Below are positions 7,304 to 10,410 of a DNA stretch of 10,410 nt, piece after piece (positions within the stretch are counted from its first letter, which is position 1; each line of letters opens with the position of its first letter). This stretch comes from Candidatus Omnitrophota bacterium (GTDB lineage: Bacteria; Omnitrophota; Gorgyraeia; Duberdicusellales; 4484-171). The stretch spans positions 1 through 10,410 of the forward strand of contig JAQTUC010000051.1 in assembly GCA_028710385.1 (NCBI GenBank). The letters are read 5' to 3'. A program made the translations under genes and the position numbers. A model generated the notes under the pieces. That model made no database searches, was not told the origin of the DNA, and saw nothing but the letters and a program-made list of their open reading frames with translations.

Positions 7304-7738
7304 ATGTATGTTTATATCGCAATCGGCTCAAACCTGGGTGACAGATTAGAGAACATAAAAAGCGCCATAGCTGAGCTTAAAAACGTTTCCGGCATAACAG
7401 TTGAAAAAATATCTTCAATAATAGAAACCGCGCCGGCAGGCGGGCCCCCTCAGGGTAAATATCTTAACGGTGTTATTAAAATCAAAACCGAAATTTTACC
7501 CCGCGCGCTCCTTAATATTTTGCAAAATATTGAGCATAGGCTGGGAAGGAAGCGGAAAATTAAAAATGGGCCGCGCACAATAGACCTGGATATGCTTTTA
7601 TACGGCGACAGCAGCATAAATGAGCCGGGCTTAAGCGTGCCGCATCCAAGAATGCTGGAGCGGGAATTTGTTATGCAACCGCTTCTTGAAATTGAGTCTG
7701 GAATAATGGAGGAGATTGGAAAAATAAAGGTAAAATAG
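7304..7738 (+). CDS. folK: 2-Amino-4-hydroxy-6-hydroxymethyldihydropteridine pyrophosphokinase
   Basis: FolK transfers pyrophosphate from ATP to 6-hydroxymethyl-7,8-dihydropterin, the step before dihydropteroate synthase in folate synthesis. The 144-residue product is slightly shorter than E. coli FolK (159) but complete. It begins with YIAIGSNLGDR (4-14), has the pterin-loop segment ETAPAGGPPQGKYLNGV (41-57), then IEHRLGRKR and GPRTIDLDMLLYGD (89-102). D94 and D96 in that segment are the magnesium ligands. HPRMLEREFVMQPLLE follows (114-129). The gene starts 10 bases after dapL and ends 7 bases before panC. No other folate gene (folP, folB, folE) is in the window, so it is here as an isolated cofactor gene. 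The upstream bases show no good ribosome binding site. Confidence 0.97.
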   Translation: MYVYIAIGSNLGDRLENIKSAIAELKNVSGITVEKISSIIETAPAGGPPQGKYLNGVIKIKTEILPRALLNILQNIEHRLGRKRKIKNGPRTIDLDMLLYGDSSINEPGLSVPHPRMLEREFVMQPLLEIESGIMEEIGKIKVK

Positions 7739-7745
7739 ATTATTT

Positions 7746-8600
7746 ATGAAAGTAGTTAAAGATATAAGTGAGGCCAGAGCAGAAATTAAGAAGGCTAGAA
7801 CAGCCGGGAAAATTGTAGGTTTCATCCCTACAATGGGAGCGCTGCACGCCGGGCACATTTCGCTGGTTGAAGCCGCAAAAAAACAATGTGATTTTGTGGC
7901 TGTAAGCATTTTTGTAAATCCTGCTCAATTCGGCCCGGATGAAGATTTTAAAAAATATCCCAGAGTATTTAAGAGTGACGAAAAACTACTGCAAAAAGAA
8001 AAGGTGGATTTGATTTTTTATCCGTCAGCTTCCCAAATGTATCCGGATAACTTTTCTACATATGTGGAGGAAGCGCTTTTAAGCAAACCGCTTTGCGGAT
8101 TATCCCGCCCGGGGCATTTCAGGGGGGTGTGCACAATTGTTGCCAAATTATTTAATATAATAACTCCTGACATCGCTTATTTCGGCCAGAAAGATTATCA
8201 GCAGGCAATGATTATAAAGCGCATGGCAGAAGATTTAAATTTTTCCACAATTGTTAAAATCTGCCCGATAGTCAGAGAGAGCGACGGATTGGCAATGAGC
8301 TCAAGGAATGTTTATCTTAATCCTGCAGAGCGCAAAGACGCTTTGGTCTTAGCAGAGGCGCTTAAGCTTGCCGAAAAAAGTATTAAGGAAGGACAAACTG
8401 ATGCGGTCAAAATAATAGAAGAAATGTACGGCTTTATTCTTTCCAAAAAAACCGCCAGGATAGATTATGTTGAAATAGTTGATGCCAAAACCCTGCAGGA
8501 AGTTGAAGAAATAAAACAGAAGGTATTGATTGCCCTTGCTGTTTATATCGGAAAAACAAGGCTTATTGACAACGTAGTTGTGCATGCAAAAAGCAATTGA
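7746..8600 (+). CDS. panC: Pantothenate synthetase (pantoate-beta-alanine ligase)
   Basis: PanC joins pantoate and beta-alanine with ATP, through a pantoyl-adenylate, to make pantothenate, the coenzyme A precursor. The 284-residue product matches the usual length (283 in E. coli). It has the HIGH-like nucleotide motif PTMGALHAGH (28-37, with H34 and H37), VSIFVNPAQFGP (53-64), GLSRPGHFRGVCTIVAKLFN (118-137), YFGQKDYQQ (145-153) and the KMSKS-like region RESDGLAMSSRN (177-188). All are diagnostic of the family. Beta-alanine is normally made from aspartate by PanD and pantoate by PanB and PanE; none of those genes is in the window. The start is 7 bases after the folK stop with no clear Shine-Dalgarno, consistent with coupled translation. 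The gene is followed after 16 bases by an aspartate dehydrogenase gene with a very strong ribosome binding site. Confidence 0.98.
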   Translation: MKVVKDISEARAEIKKARTAGKIVGFIPTMGALHAGHISLVEAAKKQCDFVAVSIFVNPAQFGPDEDFKKYPRVFKSDEKLLQKEKVDLIFYPSASQMYPDNFSTYVEEALLSKPLCGLSRPGHFRGVCTIVAKLFNIITPDIAYFGQKDYQQAMIIKRMAEDLNFSTIVKICPIVRESDGLAMSSRNVYLNPAERKDALVLAEALKLAEKSIKEGQTDAVKIIEEMYGFILSKKTARIDYVEIVDAKTLQEVEEIKQKVLIALAVYIGKTRLIDNVVVHAKSN

Positions 8601-8604
8601 AGCA

Positions 8605-8612
8605 TAAGGAGG
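8605..8612 (+). promoter_or_regulatory. Strong Shine-Dalgarno of nadX
   Basis: TAAGGAGG is a full-length match to the 16S rRNA anti-Shine-Dalgarno and lies only 4 bases before ATG 8617, directly after the panC stop. It is the best ribosome binding site in the window and suggests high or independent translation of the dehydrogenase. The spacing is short for so long a match. Confidence 0.8.
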
Positions 8613-8616
8613 CCTC

Positions 8617-9438
8617 ATGAGCACTGAAAAAAGAAAAATAAAAATAGGAGTAGTCGGCTGCGGAGCAATAGGGGAAGGCGTTGCAACTTTTATTGATAAA
8701 GAGCTGCGCGCAAAAGCGGTTTTATGGGCAATTGCGGATAAAGACAGCGAGAAAGCAGATTTTCTTATAGAGAAGCTTTCGGTTGTGCCTAAAATAAGCA
8801 ATATTTCCAATCTGGTTAAATCTGTTGACCTGGTTATTGAAGCAGCTTCGGTTGATGCCGCAGCCAGCGTTCTTAAAGAAGCTATAAGATTTAAGAAAGA
8901 TGTTGTAATTTTAAGCGTCGGCGCATTTATAAATGATCCAGCCATAATAAAAAAATGCGAGAAAAGAGGTATTAACATTTATGTGCCTTCCGGAGCAATA
9001 TGCGGAGTGGATGGGCTGGGCTCGCTTAGCCTTGGAGAAATAAATAAAGTTTCTTTGACTACCTCAAAACCTCCCAGGGGCCTTGCCGGTGTTGATTACC
9101 TGAAGAAGAAAAACATAAACATTAATAACCTCAAAGAGCCTAAAATAATATTTCAGGGAGGCGTAAAAGAGGCAATAAAGTATTTCCCGCAGAATATAAA
9201 TGTTGCGGCAATTTTACTTTTAGCTTCTTCGTTTAAGAAGGTGGAGGTCATAATAAAGGCTGACCCGCAGGTTAAAAGAAACATCCACCGCATAGAAATA
9301 GATACAGAAGAGGCAAAAATAAACATTTCAGTTGAGAATGTCCCTTCAAAAATAAATCCCAAAACAAGTACGCTTGCAATTTTATCCACGCAATATCTGC
9401 TTAAGAAGATATTTTCTTCTTTTAAAATAGGCAGTTGA
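8617..9438 (+). CDS. nadX: L-aspartate dehydrogenase
   Basis: This family oxidises L-aspartate with NAD(P)+ to iminoaspartate, which NadA can use for quinolinate and NAD synthesis; it replaces the FAD oxidase NadB in some bacteria and archaea. The 273-residue product starts with a Rossmann motif GVVGCGAIGEG (11-21). It then shows DLVIEAAS (71-78), LSVGAF (99-104), YVPSGAICGVDGL (122-134), TTSKPPRGL (148-156), and the family block FQGGVKEAIKYFPQNINVAA (179-198) with N193 near the nicotinamide. The likely catalytic histidine is H224 in RNIHRIEI, and VENVPSKINPKTS (239-251) closes the domain. The start follows a perfect Shine-Dalgarno. No nadA or nadC is beside it, so the NAD role is inferred from the family. 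It sits between panC and uvrA, in an operon rich in aspartate-derived pathways. Homoserine dehydrogenase and other Rossmann oxidoreductases are excluded by the SGAI and NPKTS signatures. Confidence 0.9.
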   Translation: MSTEKRKIKIGVVGCGAIGEGVATFIDKELRAKAVLWAIADKDSEKADFLIEKLSVVPKISNISNLVKSVDLVIEAASVDAAASVLKEAIRFKKDVVILSVGAFINDPAIIKKCEKRGINIYVPSGAICGVDGLGSLSLGEINKVSLTTSKPPRGLAGVDYLKKKNININNLKEPKIIFQGGVKEAIKYFPQNINVAAILLLASSFKKVEVIIKADPQVKRNIHRIEIDTEEAKINISVENVPSKINPKTSTLAILSTQYLLKKIFSSFKIGS

Positions 9439-9453
9439 TTTTACATTTGAATT

Positions 9454-10410
9454 ATGAATGACTATATAATTATCAAGGGCGCCAAAGAGCACAATCTGAA
9501 AAACATAGATTTAAAGCTTCCGAAGAATGAGCTTATCTGCATAACCGGGCTTTCCGGCTCGGGAAAGTCTTCTTTGGCGTTTGACACTATCTACGCAGAA
9601 GGCCAGCGCCGCTACGTTGAAAGCCTTTCAAGCTACGCCCGCCAGTTTCTTGAGCAATTGCATAAGCCTGAGATAGAACATATTGAAGGGCTTTCGCCTT
9701 CAATCGCAATTGAGCAAAGAACCGCCGGAGGCTCTCCGCGTTCAATAGTCGCGACGCAAACCGAAGTTTATGATTATTTAAGGCTTCTTTTCGCGCGCAT
9801 AGGCAAGCCTCACTGTTATAAGTGCGGAAAGCCGATTACAAAACAAACTTCCCAGGAAATAATTGAAAAAGTGCTGGCTATACCTTCGGGAAACCGCGTC
9901 CACATACTTTCTCCGGTAATACGGGGCAAAAAAGGGGAATACTCCGCTTTGTTCGCCAGGCTTCTTAAGGAAGGATTTTCCCGCGTGCGCATTGATTCAA
10001 GTATTTATGAATTATCCGAGGAAATAAAACTGGCAAAGTATAAAGCCCACAATATAGAGATAGTTGTAGACAGGATACAAATTTCTCCGGATTACGCAAA
10101 GCGCATAGGCGATTCAATTGAAACTGCGCTTAAGCATTCAAGCGGCCTGGTTATTATTTATAATGAAACCCAGAACAAAGAATTTCTTTACAGCTCGCAG
10201 ATGACCTGCACTGATTGCGGCATTTCTGTGGGTGAGCTTGAGCCAAGAATGTTTAGTTTTAACACTCCTTACGGAGCCTGTCCGGTTTGCCATGGCCTTG
10301 GCACTAAACCTGAATTTGACATTGATTTGATAATACCGGATAGAAAAAAAAGCCTTGAAGAGGGGGCGATTGAGGTGTGGCACCACGGCAGCCGCGGCTA
10401 TATTATGTTT
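9454..10410 (+). CDS. uvrA: Excinuclease ABC subunit A, 3'-truncated by the window edge
   Basis: UvrA is the DNA-damage-sensing ATPase of nucleotide excision repair; it dimerises and loads UvrB on lesions. 319 codons are open to the end of the window, about a third of the usual roughly 940. The start MNDYIIIKGAKEHNLKNIDL is characteristic. The Walker A loop GLSGSGKS is at 32-39 (K38), followed by GQRRYVESLSSYARQFL. GLSPSIAIEQR and RSIVATQTEVYDYLRLLFAR come next, then an HCYKCGKP CxxC pair (C121/C124) and the UvrB-binding region (about 131-250). The first zinc module has C252/C255 and C276/C279 around LEPRMFSFNTPYGA. The second ATPase half lies outside. An in-frame TGA at 9448-9450 just upstream makes ATG 9454 the first usable start. 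The gap after nadX is only 15 bases with no visible ribosome binding site, so it is probably cotranscribed with it. No frameshift is seen. Confidence 0.97.
   Translation, partial: MNDYIIIKGAKEHNLKNIDLKLPKNELICITGLSGSGKSSLAFDTIYAEGQRRYVESLSSYARQFLEQLHKPEIEHIEGLSPSIAIEQRTAGGSPRSIVATQTEVYDYLRLLFARIGKPHCYKCGKPITKQTSQEIIEKVLAIPSGNRVHILSPVIRGKKGEYSALFARLLKEGFSRVRIDSSIYELSEEIKLAKYKAHNIEIVVDRIQISPDYAKRIGDSIETALKHSSGLVIIYNETQNKEFLYSSQMTCTDCGISVGELEPRMFSFNTPYGACPVCHGLGTKPEFDIDLIIPDRKKSLEEGAIEVWHHGSRGYIMF

Noticed and set aside
8349..8978. Minus-strand open frame of 209 codons across the panC-nadX junction
   Set aside because: It lies antisense to two well-recognised genes, has a low-complexity Ser/Leu/Ile/Phe-rich product with no recognisable motif, and crosses the strong nadX ribosome binding site. 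It is a shadow frame.

Overview
All recognisable genes in this window lie on the + strand, head to tail, with gaps from 84 bp down to short overlaps. In order they are lysA (5' end outside the window), dapF, dapA, a large STT3-family membrane glycosyltransferase, dapB, dapL, folK, panC, an L-aspartate dehydrogenase gene (nadX) and uvrA (3' end outside the window). No tRNA, rRNA, CRISPR array, insertion sequence, attachment site or extended repeat is visible. No stretch over 300 bases lacks a gene.

Region by region: positions 1-2709 and 5412-7293 encode DapA, DapB, DapL, DapF and LysA. Together these cover every step from aspartate semialdehyde to L-lysine, using the one-step LL-diaminopimelate aminotransferase (DapL) variant. 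The same route yields meso-diaminopimelate for peptidoglycan. The block is split by a gene of about 2.6 kb (2794-5388) for an 864-residue protein. It has about 11 hydrophobic segments followed by a soluble domain, and carries the STT3/AglB/PglB oligosaccharyltransferase motifs. Positions 7304-9438 hold three cofactor genes: folK (folate), panC (pantothenate) and an aspartate dehydrogenase that probably supplies iminoaspartate for NAD. uvrA starts 15 bp later and runs off the end.

The gene spacing suggests one long transcript, or two if the possible promoter in the dapA-STT3 gap is real. A common metabolic thread is aspartate: it is the precursor of lysine/DAP, of the beta-alanine used by PanC, and of the iminoaspartate made by NadX. 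No rho-independent terminator with a U-tract is evident. A long imperfect hairpin without an adjacent U-tract spans the dapA stop codon.

The organism is a bacterium that makes peptidoglycan or lysine by the DapL route, with moderate-to-low GC by eye. DapL-type synthesis, a bacterial STT3 protein and dense biosynthetic operons would fit the PVC side of the tree, for example Omnitrophota or a related uncultured lineage. That placement is inference from gene content only and is low confidence.
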